DNA of 64,000 nucleotides, taken from positions 282,465-346,464 of the forward strand of contig UBZM01000036.1 in NCBI GenBank assembly GCA_900470095.1, written 5' to 3'. A model generated the notes under the pieces. The model saw nothing but the letters and a program-made list of their open reading frames with translations, had not been told where the DNA came from and made no database searches. How positions within the stretch are numbered: the first letter of the stretch is position 1; every line of letters begins with the position of its first letter. The stretch is from Hyphomicrobiales bacterium. GTDB taxonomy: Bacteria; Pseudomonadota; Alphaproteobacteria; Rhizobiales; Beijerinckiaceae. Below, piece by piece: positions 52,519-63,966 of this stretch. The position numbers and the translations under genes were made by a program.

Positions 52519-52986
52519 TCAGGCGATCGCGATGATCTCGACCGCCTCAGCGCCGATGCTGACGCTCTCGCCAATGCCCTTGCCCATCAGCGCGCTCGCC
52601 AACGGCGCGACATAGGGCAGCGTTCCCCGCGCCGGATCGGCCTCGTCCTCGCCGACCAGTCGCCAGTTCTGCTTGCGCCCGTCGGCCCGGCGGATCGTCA
52701 CTGTCGAGCCGAAGCGGACGATGTCGTGCCTTTCCTGCGCAGGGGCCAGCTTGGCGCTGGCGCGCCGCGCGGTCCAGTAGCGGAACTCGCGCCGCGTCTG
52801 AGCGATCTCGGTGCGGTCGCCTCCAGCCAGCGCCGCCGCGTGTTCGTCATGCCAGCGCGCCAGCTGGGCCTCGATCTGTGCGAGCCCTTCAGGCGTCACG
52901 AGGTTCGGGTGAGGCGAGACTGGCCGGTCTGGCAGCTCGTCCAGGGTCCCTCTTTCCTCGGCTTCCTTGACGAAGGCGCGAGTCAT
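52519..52986 (-). CDS. GreA/GreB-like elongation factor
   Basis: This 155-residue protein has the GreA/B layout: an N-terminal helical coiled-coil (about 25-75, with ARWHDEHAAALAGGDRTE) and a C-terminal FKBP-like domain with IRRADGRKQNWRLVGEDEAD and SALMGKGIGESV. Gre factors rescue backtracked RNA polymerase. The acid pair at the coil tip is less clear than in GreA, so an altered activity is possible. GAGGAGG precedes the ATG, a very strong site. Confidence 0.85.
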   Translation of the reverse strand: MTRAFVKEAEERGTLDELPDRPVSPHPNLVTPEGLAQIEAQLARWHDEHAAALAGGDRTEIAQTRREFRYWTARRASAKLAPAQERHDIVRFGSTVTIRRADGRKQNWRLVGEDEADPARGTLPYVAPLASALMGKGIGESVSIGAEAVEIIAIA

Positions 52987-53566
52987 TCTGGCCTCCTCCT
53001 ATTGATCTCGGCACATCCGGCGAACCGGACCACAGCTTTCAGTGTTACGTCCTCACGGCTGCATGTGCTGCAGCGCCAACCCGATGCTGGAATCTGAAGC
53101 GGCGATCACTTGGAGATGGGGATCAGGCACTGCCGAAGACAAGACCCGGGCAGTCTACACCGACGTGTCCGACCGCACCATCGAGAGCGGAACCATCGCG
53201 CCGCCGCTGACCCGGGATAGCGAGCACAGTCTCGCTTGAAGGTTGCAGCCATGCCCGAGAAGCTCCGCGCTCGCACCAGACTTTCCATCGCGGCCACTCT
53301 TATCGTGTGTCGCGAGACCCGAAGTGGATCGTCCTGGAAACGCGGCAATGGCGATCATTGCGAGTGACGGTCTCGATTGACCGACACATATCCTATTGGT
53401 TATGAATACAGACCAATAGCCAGAGAGTTATGCGTCCTGATCCCGTGCCGTCGCAGCGTGCTCTTCCAAGCGTTTGGCGGGCCGAAGCGGCCCCTTCGAG
53501 AGGCTGTATCGCGATGTCGAGCAGACGGTGGCCTCGTCCAAGAAACAGCAGCATCGAGGGAAGATC
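52987..53566. other. Intergenic stretch with one inverted repeat
   Basis: I find no supported gene in these 580 bp. Short open frames occur, but with no start signals or family resemblance. The clearest structure is the inverted repeat CTATTGGT at 53393-53400 and ACCAATAG at 53412-53419, with an 11-nt spacer. It is a possible operator for the DUF1801 gene. Confidence 0.45.
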
Positions 53567-53983
53567 ATGAGACAGAGCGAGTCCCAGAACCAAAACTCCC
53601 CGTCCCAGATGATAGACGAGCGGATCAGCGAGCTGGGCGACTGGCGGGGCACGATGCTCTCCCTGCTCCGCGCATGGATCAAGCAGGCCGATCCCGAGGT
53701 CGTCGAGGAGTGGAAGTGGCGAGGGGTTCCCGTGTGGGCGCACGACGGAATGATCTGCACCGGCGAGACCTATAAGAGCGTCGTCAAGCTGACCTTTGCC
53801 AAAGGGGCTTCGCTCGACGACCCATCAGGCCTCTTCAATTCCAGTCTCGACGGCAACACCAGGCGTGCCATCGACGTCCATGAGGGCGAGACGATTGACG
53901 AAGGGGCATTGAAGGCTCTCATTCGCGCAGCCGTGACCCTGAATACGTCCCGCGCTCGTGGCAAGACCAAGTCGCGCGGATAA
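53567..53983 (+). CDS. DUF1801-domain protein
   Basis: This 138-residue soluble protein has the YdhG-like DUF1801 pattern: WIKQADPEVVEEWKWRGVPVW, then DGMICTGETYKSVVKLTFAKGASL (given here in broken parts) and a helical end. The ATG at 53567 follows GAGGGAAG. Function in the family is poorly known; some members resemble iron-binding frataxin-like folds. No operon partners. Confidence 0.82.
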   Translation: MRQSESQNQNSPSQMIDERISELGDWRGTMLSLLRAWIKQADPEVVEEWKWRGVPVWAHDGMICTGETYKSVVKLTFAKGASLDDPSGLFNSSLDGNTRRAIDVHEGETIDEGALKALIRAAVTLNTSRARGKTKSRG

Positions 53984-54166
53984 GGCTCGCTCCGTTTCGA
54001 CATGCGCAGGCGCGCGATAAGGCGGGACGCCCATCGCGCCCGCTCAGGGATCGCTTCAATCCGGGTGCGCACGGCACGGCGTGCTCCTGTCACCTGCTGT
54101 CAGCTATGCGCCAGCTGCGACCGCTTAGCCCTCGCGCCCGGACCGGTTTCGCCCCATATTGCGGCC

Positions 54167-56824
<2,658 letters not shown>

Positions 56825-56838
56825 GCACTTCGCGAGTA

Positions 56839-57132
56839 TCAAATCAATTCTTGATAGAGGTCGTCCCAATCCGGGTTCCGCGCCATGATCGCGCGGGTCT
56901 TCCAGGCGCAGTACCAGCGCTTCATTGAGGTCTCGCACTGGATCACGACCCCGATCTCAGCATGCCATTCGTACCAGACGAGGCGTCTGAGGGCGTATCG
57001 TTTGGTGAAGCCGTCGACGAGCCCTTTGCGGTGCTCATAGACGCGGCGTGAGAGGTCGCTCGTCACGCCGATGTAGAGCGTGCCGTTCGGCCGGTTCGTC
57101 ATGATGTAGACCCGGCCGCCCTTCTGCCTCAT
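56839..57132 (-). CDS. GIY-YIG-domain protein
   Basis: This protein of about 97 residues begins RQKGGRVYIMTNRPNGTLYIG, the GIY-YIG variant YIM...LYIG, and has the catalytic-type arginine in TSDLSRRVYEHR and the CETSMKRWYCAWK helix of UPF0213-type small proteins. Such proteins may be single-strand nucleases but are mostly untested. The start at 57132 fits family length; an ATG at 57195 with AAGGG upstream would add 21 unrelated residues. Converges on uvrB (14-bp gap). Confidence 0.87.
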   Translation of the reverse strand: MRQKGGRVYIMTNRPNGTLYIGVTSDLSRRVYEHRKGLVDGFTKRYALRRLVWYEWHAEIGVVIQCETSMKRWYCAWKTRAIMARNPDWDDLYQELI

Positions 57133-57288
57133 GCCGGCAGGATGAAGAGCCGCAACGACAGCTGCAAGATCGCAGATGACGGTCTCTTCCGTCATGGTCG
57201 CCCTTGTGGCGACCATCCACGCCTTGTGACGCTGATCGCGGGTACATCCGATGAGAGGCGCGCCTGACAGATCCCACGTGAGACGTGG

Positions 57289-57311
57289 ATGGTCGGGGCA
57301 AGCCCGACCAT
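57289..57311. repeat. REP-like palindrome
   Basis: Perfect 9-bp arms ATGGTCGGG and CCCGACCAT with loop GCAAG, just before the small membrane-peptide gene. Palindromes of this type are scattered through many alphaproteobacterial genomes (from memory). Only this copy is seen in the window. Confidence 0.6.
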
Positions 57312-57431
57312 GACGAGTGGAGCGTGTGTTGCGTGCTTGGCAGATTTAGCCAGGATCTTGGCAGCGATTGCTGCAGCGGAACGAGAATATGCGTGTATAT
57401 AGATGGCCCCTTTCATCACAAGGAGGCCAGA

Positions 57432-57512
57432 ATGACGTTCCTGCAGATTGCTTATCTTCTGATTGCGATGTCCTACATCGTTGCCGCGGTGGCGCTTTAT
57501 GCTGGTCACTAA
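57432..57512 (+). CDS. 26-residue single-helix membrane peptide
   Basis: A 26-codon frame encodes MTFLQIAYLLIAMSYIVAAV followed by ALYAGH, one hydrophobic helix with almost no polar ends. An AAGGAGG ribosome binding site, a full match to the anti-Shine-Dalgarno, lies 5 nt before the ATG. The combination strongly suggests a translated small protein. It may stabilise a larger membrane complex, as CydX or KdpF do. No partner gene is adjacent. Not assigned to a family. Confidence 0.65.
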   Translation: MTFLQIAYLLIAMSYIVAAVALYAGH

Positions 57513-57873
57513 CGAGATAGCGCCATCCGTGGCCAGGACGTGGGTGGTCGAAACAGAGCCAACCTGACAGTACGGATGTCATCGGCCTGCCCGCCTAGAC
57601 TGAGGGCATGCCGTTCGTCCCGAATGTGTCCACGCCTCCCGCGATTTCGACCGGTTTCTACTTGGCACGCTTAGCCACGCCACCACTCGCCAGGCTTGGT
57701 ACTGTCCGTAAAACCTCCTTGCCATGACAGGTCGTTCCCGGCTCCGGGCGCGCCAGCGCCACGGCCAAAGGGCTGCAAGACCTACAGCCCGAATGCTCTT
57801 CGACCTTGGTCCGTAGTTCCACGACTGCACCGCCGGTATCCTTTCGAATGAATGGTGCTCGAGGGGGATGGCC
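57513..57873. other. Intergenic stretch upstream of nirK
   Basis: No gene is supported in these 361 bp. A minus-strand frame here has no start signal and no family resemblance. The nirK promoter must lie within it. I looked for the TTGAT-N4-ATCAA type of FNR/NnrR site and did not see one. Confidence 0.4.
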
Positions 57874-59004
57874 ATGGGACAGGCATTCGAGATTGCCGAT
57901 GGTAAGGTCACCATCTCCCGACGGGTCGCCCTCAGGGGCGCCGCACTCCTGGCCGGGGCGCTGCTCGCTCCTGCATCGGCTTGGGCGCTCGATCTGCCGC
58001 GGCATAAGGTTGAGCTTGTCGCTCCGCCCTTCGTTCATCCTCACGAGCAGGCGACCAAGCTGGGCCCGAGGATCATGGAATTCAGGCTCTGGGTCGAAGA
58101 GAAGACGATTGTCATCGACGAAGAGGGCACCAAGCTGCAGGCCATGACCTTCAACGGGTCGATCCCCGGGCCGCTCCTCGTCGTGCACGAGGGCGACTAT
58201 GTCGAGGTGACGCTCGCCAACCCCGACACCAACGTGATGACGCATAATATCGACTTCCATGCCGCCGCGGGCGCATCAGGAGGCGCCGACCTGACCTTGA
58301 TCAACCCCGGGGAGCGGGCCGTGCTGCGCTGGAAGGCCACCCGGACGGGGGTGTTCGCGTATCACTGCATCCCGGGGGCGATGACGCCCTGGCACATCAC
58401 CTCGGGTATGAGCGGCGCCGTGATGGTGCTGCCGCGGGACGGCCTCAAAGACGGCGCCGGACGGCCACTCCGCTACGATCGCGTCTACTACATCGGCGAG
58501 ACCGACTACTACGTGCCGCGCGACGAGAAGGGCAAATTCAAGCACTACGACAGCCATGGCGACGCTTACATGGATACGATGGAGGTCATGCGAAAGCTGG
58601 TGCCAAGTCACGTCGTGTTCAACGGCGCGGTCGGAGCCCTGACTGGCAGGAACGCGATGCCCGCAAAGGTCGGCGAGAACGTACTGATCGTTCACTCCCA
58701 GGCCAGCCGCGACACTCGTCCGCATCTGGTCGGCGGCTTCGGCGACTATGTCTGGGAGACCGGCAAGTTCTCGAATCCTCCCGAAACCAACCTCGAAACC
58801 TGGTTCATTCGGGGCGGGTCTGCGGGCGCGGCGCTCACCAAGTTCCTTCAGCCGGGCATTGTCGGCTACGTGAACCACAACATGATCGAGGCCTTCGAGC
58901 TTGGCGCGACAGCCCATTTCAGGGTCGAGGGCCCATGGAATGATGACCTGATGACCCAGGTAATGGCACCCGGGCCGATTGTGAGCAGTGCCGCGCATCA
59001 GTGA
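57874..59004 (+). CDS. nirK: Copper-containing nitrite reductase NirK
   Basis: This 376-residue periplasmic enzyme reduces nitrite to nitric oxide. A Tat-type signal (SRRVALRGAALLAGALLAP) leads. All copper ligands are present: type 1 His124, Cys165, His174, Met179; type 2 His129, His164, His335; and the catalytic Asp127 and His284. All are offset by exactly 29 from the standard Alcaligenes numbering. The ATG at 57874 is chosen because GAGGGGG lies 6 nt upstream; an ATG at 57868 is too close to it. nirV follows. Confidence 0.97.
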   Translation: MGQAFEIADGKVTISRRVALRGAALLAGALLAPASAWALDLPRHKVELVAPPFVHPHEQATKLGPRIMEFRLWVEEKTIVIDEEGTKLQAMTFNGSIPGPLLVVHEGDYVEVTLANPDTNVMTHNIDFHAAAGASGGADLTLINPGERAVLRWKATRTGVFAYHCIPGAMTPWHITSGMSGAVMVLPRDGLKDGAGRPLRYDRVYYIGETDYYVPRDEKGKFKHYDSHGDAYMDTMEVMRKLVPSHVVFNGAVGALTGRNAMPAKVGENVLIVHSQASRDTRPHLVGGFGDYVWETGKFSNPPETNLETWFIRGGSAGAALTKFLQPGIVGYVNHNMIEAFELGATAHFRVEGPWNDDLMTQVMAPGPIVSSAAHQ

Positions 59005-59053
59005 TCTGACCATCAGCCCTTTGGGCCGTCGGACGGCCGCCTCGGGAGGCACC

Positions 59054-59935
59054 ATGCTGTCCGCGTTCAAGCTCATGGCCCTGGCCACCGCGGGGCTCGC
59101 ACCCATCGCGATCTCGGCCCTCGCGCCGAGATATGGCACGGGCTCGGCGGCACCAAGTGTGCAGCTTCCGGAGCTCGTGGAACTCCGGACTGGGGCGATC
59201 CATTTCCGTGCCAACGGCGAGTTCCTGCGGGATGGGAAGGCGATCACCGCGCCGATCGTGGCGGTCACGGTCGACAGGCCGCTGGCCGTGATGAAAAATC
59301 AGGTCTCGGTGGCCGACTATCAGCTCTGCGTCAAAGCCGGAGCATGTCCGGCGACGGGTCCAGGCGAGACCGCGTCCGACCGTCCTGTTGTCGGGGTGAG
59401 CTGGCGGGACACTCAGACCTATGTATCCTGGCTGTCACGCGAGACGGGGACGAGATTCCGGCTGCCGACCGACGAAGAATGGGCCTACGCGGCCGCGAGC
59501 CGATTCCACGACGACGCCCTTCCGGAGGACCTCTATCGCAGTGACCCGGGCCAGCGGGCACTTGCGATCTATGACAGGGACGCGGGCCGCGTGATGGCTG
59601 CCGACAAGGCACCACAGCCGATTGGAAGTTTCGGCGCGAACGAGAATGGACTTCTCGATCTGGCCGGCAATGTCTGGGAATGGACCGATACCTGCTTTCA
59701 GCGCATCACCCTGGATACTGCGGGGGCAAGGACGGCCGCCGTGGCCAATTGCGGAGTTCGTGTCGTTGAGGGCCTTCATCGCGCCTATATGGCCGATTTC
59801 GTGCGCGATGCGCGTGCTGGGGGCTGCGCATCGGGCACGCCGCCGAGCAATTTGGGCTTCCGGCTCGTACGAGACGACGTGTCCTGGCCCGGGTTGCGCT
59901 TTGTCTTGAGATTGGTCCAGCCGGGCTCAAGCTAG
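59054..59935 (+). CDS. nirV: NirV-like protein (formylglycine-generating-enzyme-like domain)
   Basis: This 293-residue protein has an N-terminal signal or anchor segment and a SUMF1/FGE-sulfatase domain with QVSVADYQLCVKAGAC, PVVGVSWRDTQTYVSWL, RLPTDEEWAYAA and LLDLAGNVWEWTDTC. NirV commonly follows nirK in denitrifiers; its role is unknown, perhaps in enzyme maturation. GGGAGG precedes the ATG at 59054, which lies 49 bp after nirK. Confidence 0.9.
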   Translation: MLSAFKLMALATAGLAPIAISALAPRYGTGSAAPSVQLPELVELRTGAIHFRANGEFLRDGKAITAPIVAVTVDRPLAVMKNQVSVADYQLCVKAGACPATGPGETASDRPVVGVSWRDTQTYVSWLSRETGTRFRLPTDEEWAYAAASRFHDDALPEDLYRSDPGQRALAIYDRDAGRVMAADKAPQPIGSFGANENGLLDLAGNVWEWTDTCFQRITLDTAGARTAAVANCGVRVVEGLHRAYMADFVRDARAGGCASGTPPSNLGFRLVRDDVSWPGLRFVLRLVQPGSS

Positions 59936-60049
59936 GCCACGTTCAGCGTATCAGAAGCGTCCCTGACCTCCCGCCGGACCAGTGACCCCCTTGTTGATGA
60001 GGTAGGTCACAAACGGTGCCGCGCTGACGCCGGCACAGATGGCTTCGGG

Positions 60050-60075
60050 GCGCCGCGACAGCGCGGGCGCGGCGC
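60050..60075. terminator. Hairpin between convergent genes
   Basis: Perfect 8-bp stem, GCGCCGCG at 60050-60057 and CGCGGCGC at 60068-60075, with a 10-nt loop. It lies between nirV (ending 59935) and the redoxin gene ending at 60085 on the minus strand. A terminator is likely but without a T-tract. Confidence 0.4.
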
Positions 60076-60084
60076 TTGCAGGCG

Positions 60085-60723
60085 TCAGCTCAGCGGTGCG
60101 AGCTTGATCGAACAGCCATAGGCCTTGGTCGCGGCCTCGGAGACCGGCTTGCCGGCCTTCATTTCGGCGACTGCCTGGCGCACATAGCTCTTGGCGCCGT
60201 TCAGGCTGGCGGCGCTGGCCGAGGGCCTGTCGTCAATCGCGCCCGCATAGACCAGCATGCCCTTGCCATCGATGATGTACATATGCGGCGTGGTCTGCGC
60301 GCGATAGGCGCGGCCCATGGTGCCCTTGGGGTCGAGCAACAGGTCGCTGGGGGCAGCGTTGCGCGAGGCGGTCAACTCCTTGGCCTGGGCGGCCGTGACA
60401 TAGCCTTGCTCGCCTGGAGGCGAGGAGACGACGCTCAGCCAGACGATGCCCTCCTTCGTCATGTCGCGCTGCAGGCTCTGCATGGTGCCGCTGTTGTAGT
60501 GTTTGCGGACATAGGGGCAGTCGTGATTGGTCCACTCTAGGATCACGGTCTTGCCCGCGAATTCCGGGAGCGACCTGGTCCGGCCCTCGACGTCGATCGC
60601 AGAGAAGGCGGGAGCCGGGGCGCCGACCCGCGGGCCGTTCTGCGCCTGCGCCGAGCCCGCTGCGAGGGTGAGGCCCGCAAGGACCAAGCCTGCGATGAAA
60701 CTCTGACGTGTCACAGCTGTCAT
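60085..60723 (-). CDS. Periplasmic thioredoxin-like (redoxin) protein
   Basis: This 212-residue protein has a signal peptide (about 1-28, ending SAQAQ) and a thioredoxin-like domain with VILEWTNHDCPYVRKHY, then SVVSSPPGEQGY and a cis-proline-type TPHMYIIDGKG. Only one cysteine is at the usual active-site place; a second lies near the C-terminus. GGGAGG precedes the ATG. It is co-directional with and just downstream of the DsbD-like gene (22-bp gap), so that protein may keep it reduced. Confidence 0.88.
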   Translation of the reverse strand: MTAVTRQSFIAGLVLAGLTLAAGSAQAQNGPRVGAPAPAFSAIDVEGRTRSLPEFAGKTVILEWTNHDCPYVRKHYNSGTMQSLQRDMTKEGIVWLSVVSSPPGEQGYVTAAQAKELTASRNAAPSDLLLDPKGTMGRAYRAQTTPHMYIIDGKGMLVYAGAIDDRPSASAASLNGAKSYVRQAVAEMKAGKPVSEAATKAYGCSIKLAPLS

Positions 60724-60745
60724 GTCTGCCTCCCTCTTCCCAGGA

Positions 60746-62932
60746 TCAGGGCCGGTTCTCTGCGGTCCTCGCCTCTTTGCCGGCGGCACGGCCGGCAGCC
60801 TCGACCAGCATGTCGGTCGTCAGGAGTTGCGGCAGGATCTCGGGCGGTGCGCCCTTCGTGCCGGGATAGAACAGATAGAGCGGCACGCCGGCCCGGCCGT
60901 GCTCGGCGAGTGCGGCCGCTATGGTGGCGTTGCGGTTGGTCCAGTCGGCCTTGAGATAGGCGACGTTCAGCTTGGCAAAGGTGTCCTTGACCTCCTGCCG
61001 GACCAGCGCGACCCGCTCATTGGCGAGGCAGGTGATGCACCAGGCCGCGGTGAAGTTGACGAAGACGGGACGCCCTTCCGCCTGCAGCGCGGCGACGCGC
61101 TCGGGAGACCAGGGCTCGATGTCGCCGGCCCGTGCTGCGTCCGTCGCGCTTGGAACGGCGCTCTGCAGCACGAAGGCCCCGGCGCTCACGGCGACGAGCA
61201 GGGCGAGAGCCGACAGGGCGATCCGGGTCCGCCCGCCGGCACTGCGGCCGAGGCCGAGCAGCCAGACGAGGAAGCCGGCGGCGAGGATCGCCGCCAGAGC
61301 GGCAAGCACGCCACCGGGCCCGGCCTGGACGGAGGCGACCCAGACCAGCCAGGTGGCGGTCGCAAACATCGGGAAGGCAAAGGCCTGCTTGAGGATCACC
61401 ATCCAGCGGCCGGGCTTTGGCAGCAGACGCAGCCAACCGGGAGCGAAGGACAGGATGACCACCGGCGCGGCAAAACCGAGCGCCAGCGCCAGGAAGACCG
61501 CAAGCGCGATCTGCGGCGGCTGCGTCACGGCATATCCCATCGCCGCGCCCATGAAGGGGGCGGTACAGGGCGTCGCGACGATGACGGCGAGCGCCCCGGT
61601 CATGAAGGCGCCCAAGCGTCCGCCGCTGGAGGCAAGCCCGTGCCCGGCGCCCTGGACGGAGCCGCCGATTTCGAATGCGCCGAGCAGGTTGAGGCCGATC
61701 AGCACCATGATGACGGCAAGCGCGATCACCACCGGCGGCGATTGCAGCTGGAAACCCCAGCCGATGCTGGTGCCAAGCGCTGCCAGCGCGATCACCGCAC
61801 CGGCAAGGACGATGAAGCTGGTAAGGACGCCGCAGAGGAAGAGCAGGCCCTGCTCGCGCACCTCGGCGCGGCTCGCCTGCGCGGCCTGCGCGAAGCCGAG
61901 CGCCTTGATGAACAGTACCGGCAGCACGCAGGGCATCAGGTTGAGGATCAGGCCGCCGGCGAACGCGAAGGCCAGTGCCGCCCAGAGCGTCAGGTTGCCT
62001 TCGGGCGCCGCGGCGGTGCGCACCACGGCCGGGGCAGCTTGCGGCGTGGCTGCCGCGGGGGTGGAATTGACCAGCGCAGGCTCGACATCGGCCATCAGGC
62101 TGAGCGCGCGCGGCACGCCGGCCTCGCGATAGGTGATGACCCCGCTGAGTTCGGTCTCGCCGACCTTGAACGAGCTGGAACGGGCAAGCTGCAAGGTTGT
62201 GCCAGCGGCAGAGTTCGTCGCGGTCTGCGGGGCGGCGTGCTCGATCAGGGTCTCGAGCAGCGGGAAGTAGCGCAGCTCCTCGACGGGCTGCGTGAGGCCC
62301 GGCAGCGCGAGGGCGAGCGCATCGCCGTCCTGGGTCAGCTTCGCCCGGAAATCGGCAGGTTGCGGCAGCGCGGCGCGGGCCGCGTCGATCCGCGACTGTG
62401 CCGCCTCATCGGCGACCGGGGCCGGGCCGACCTTGAGGTCGAGCGTGAAGGAGCCTTCCTCGGGAATGCAGATCTTCTCGCAGACCAGCCAGGTCGCGTT
62501 CGCCTTGAGGGTCAGGCGCTCGCCCGGCTGTGCGCCTTCGGGAACGGTGATCTCCACCGGCAGCAACACGGCATCGCTGAAGCCGAAATTGACGAGCGGC
62601 TCGACCGGGAGCGCCTTCGGCGCCGGCCACTGGATCGCACCGGCGCTGAAGCCTGCGGGCAAAGTCCATTCGATTCGCGTCGGCTCGCCGGAATCGCCGG
62701 GATTGGCCCAGTATGTGTGCCAGCCCTTGGCGATCTTCTGGCTGAGCGCGACCTGGAAGCGCTCGCCGGGTGCAACGACGTCGCGGCTGGAGAGCAGGGT
62801 CGCGGTGACGCGGGGGCTGGTGACCGCAGCCGATTCAGCGGCAAGGGCGGCGCCGGGCAGGAGCAGTGCGAGGATGAGAAGGCCCCGCCGCAGCAAGCCG
62901 TTTGTAATGCGCTCGACCATGTTTTCCGTCAT
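60746..62932 (-). CDS. DsbD/ScsB-like thiol:disulfide interchange protein
   Basis: This 728-residue membrane protein has a signal peptide, an N-terminal DsbD-like domain with GWHTYWANPGDSGEP and CEKICIPEEG (cysteine pair), a membrane domain of eight helices with NLMPCVLPV and VATPCTAPF (the two membrane cysteines), and a C-terminal thioredoxin domain with WCITC (Cys632, Cys635). It carries electrons from cytosolic thioredoxin to the periplasm. The extended N-terminal domain is closer to ScsB than to E. coli DsbD. Reduced partners could include the downstream redoxin and copper-enzyme maturation factors. Confidence 0.92.
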   Translation of the reverse strand: MTENMVERITNGLLRRGLLILALLLPGAALAAESAAVTSPRVTATLLSSRDVVAPGERFQVALSQKIAKGWHTYWANPGDSGEPTRIEWTLPAGFSAGAIQWPAPKALPVEPLVNFGFSDAVLLPVEITVPEGAQPGERLTLKANATWLVCEKICIPEEGSFTLDLKVGPAPVADEAAQSRIDAARAALPQPADFRAKLTQDGDALALALPGLTQPVEELRYFPLLETLIEHAAPQTATNSAAGTTLQLARSSSFKVGETELSGVITYREAGVPRALSLMADVEPALVNSTPAAATPQAAPAVVRTAAAPEGNLTLWAALAFAFAGGLILNLMPCVLPVLFIKALGFAQAAQASRAEVREQGLLFLCGVLTSFIVLAGAVIALAALGTSIGWGFQLQSPPVVIALAVIMVLIGLNLLGAFEIGGSVQGAGHGLASSGGRLGAFMTGALAVIVATPCTAPFMGAAMGYAVTQPPQIALAVFLALALGFAAPVVILSFAPGWLRLLPKPGRWMVILKQAFAFPMFATATWLVWVASVQAGPGGVLAALAAILAAGFLVWLLGLGRSAGGRTRIALSALALLVAVSAGAFVLQSAVPSATDAARAGDIEPWSPERVAALQAEGRPVFVNFTAAWCITCLANERVALVRQEVKDTFAKLNVAYLKADWTNRNATIAAALAEHGRAGVPLYLFYPGTKGAPPEILPQLLTTDMLVEAAGRAAGKEARTAENRP

Positions 62933-63201
62933 CTAATCCGTAAAAGCCTCAGCTCACCTGCCCCAGATTGGAGCCGCATGCCAATGACAAGCCGGTGATA
63001 GCGCGTGAGCAGGGCCTTCTTCGGGCATCAGGTGCAAGGATGCCCCGCGCCATGATGTCGCCCCGCGCACGGGAGCTTCATCATTCCGTCCGAGCCGCGC
63101 GGCGCCGCCGTTCCGGACGCCAGCATCGCTCCCGGCGCCCCTGAGAGCGTCCGAGGCTGCGCTGCGCGTCGGCTGGAATCACGACGTGGTGTGACCGGCG
63201 A
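62933..63201. other. Intergenic stretch between DsbD-like gene and ABC ATPase gene
   Basis: Neither strand has a supported gene in these 269 bp. The DsbD-like promoter must lie in its left part. The right part has several GC-rich partial inverted repeats, none perfect enough to call. Confidence 0.35.
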
Positions 63202-63966
63202 TCAGATCGCTGCGCCATCCGCGACGATATCGGCGCCAAGTCCGCGGCGCACGGCACGCACGATCTCGGTCTCGGCGGCGGCCCCGCGGCGGCGCGGGCG
63301 CGGAGCGGTGATCCGATGCTCGGCGATGATCTGGCCGGGTGCGCCCGAGAGCACGACGACGCGGTCGGCGAGATAGGCAGCCTCGTCGATGTCATGCGTG
63401 ACGAAGAGCACGGTCTTGCCGGTGCTTTGCCAGACGCGGATCAACTCGTCCTGCAGGGTTTCGCGCGTGAGTGCGTCCAGCGCCGAGAAGGGCTCGTCCA
63501 TCAGCAGGATTTCCGGCTCGACCGCGAGCGCGCGCGCCAGCGAGACGCGCTGGCGCTGGCCGCCCGAGAGCTGGTGCGGCCAGCGCTGTGCGAGCTGACC
63601 GAGCCCGACGAGATCGAGCATCTCCTGAGCCCGCTTGAGCCGCGCAGGGCGCGAGGCCCGCCCCTCGAGCCCAAAGCCGACATTGGAGATCACCTTGCGC
63701 CAGGGCAGCAGGCGCGAATCCTGGAAGACTAGCGCGACCGGCCGGCGCGTCCGGTCCCGGGCATGGAAGATGACCTCGCCGCCGCTCGGCCTCGCGAGCC
63801 CGGCGATGACACGCAGCAGCGTCGACTTGCCGACGCCGGATGGGCCGACAATGGCGAGGAATTCGCCGCGCGCGACCTGCAGGTCAAGCTTGTGCAGCAC
63901 CTCGGTCGCTTCCCCGTCGCGGGTGAAGGTCAGCGACAGGGCCTTGATGTCGATCACGCTTTCCAT
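63202..63966 (-). CDS. Nitrate/sulfonate/taurine-type ABC transporter ATP-binding protein
   Basis: This 254-residue ATPase has Walker A GPSGVGKST, the Q-loop VFQDSRLLPWRKV with the LLPW pattern of SsuB/TauB/NrtD proteins, signature LSGGQRQR, Walker B LLMDEPFSALD and switch THDIDEA. It powers import of sulfonates, taurine, nitrate or a similar compound; which one is not decided. The ATG at 63966 overlaps the end of an upstream permease frame; a start at 63978 is possible. Confidence 0.92.
   Translation of the reverse strand: MESVIDIKALSLTFTRDGEATEVLHKLDLQVARGEFLAIVGPSGVGKSTLLRVIAGLARPSGGEVIFHARDRTRRPVALVFQDSRLLPWRKVISNVGFGLEGRASRPARLKRAQEMLDLVGLGQLAQRWPHQLSGGQRQRVSLARALAVEPEILLMDEPFSALDALTRETLQDELIRVWQSTGKTVLFVTHDIDEAAYLADRVVVLSGAPGQIIAEHRITAPRPRRRGAAAETEIVRAVRRGLGADIVADGAAI

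Noticed and set aside
53042..53348. Short frames on both strands in the gap after the Gre-like gene
   Set aside because: Each is under 85 codons, without start signals or plausible protein composition.
57579..58260. Minus-strand frames upstream of and across the nirK start
   Set aside because: They overlap the well-supported nirK coding sequence, and the part outside it has no start signal or motif.
60722..62998. Plus-strand open frame of 758 codons
   Set aside because: Antisense to the DsbD-like gene. It is a low-complexity string of Gly, Arg, Glu and Gln with no domain.
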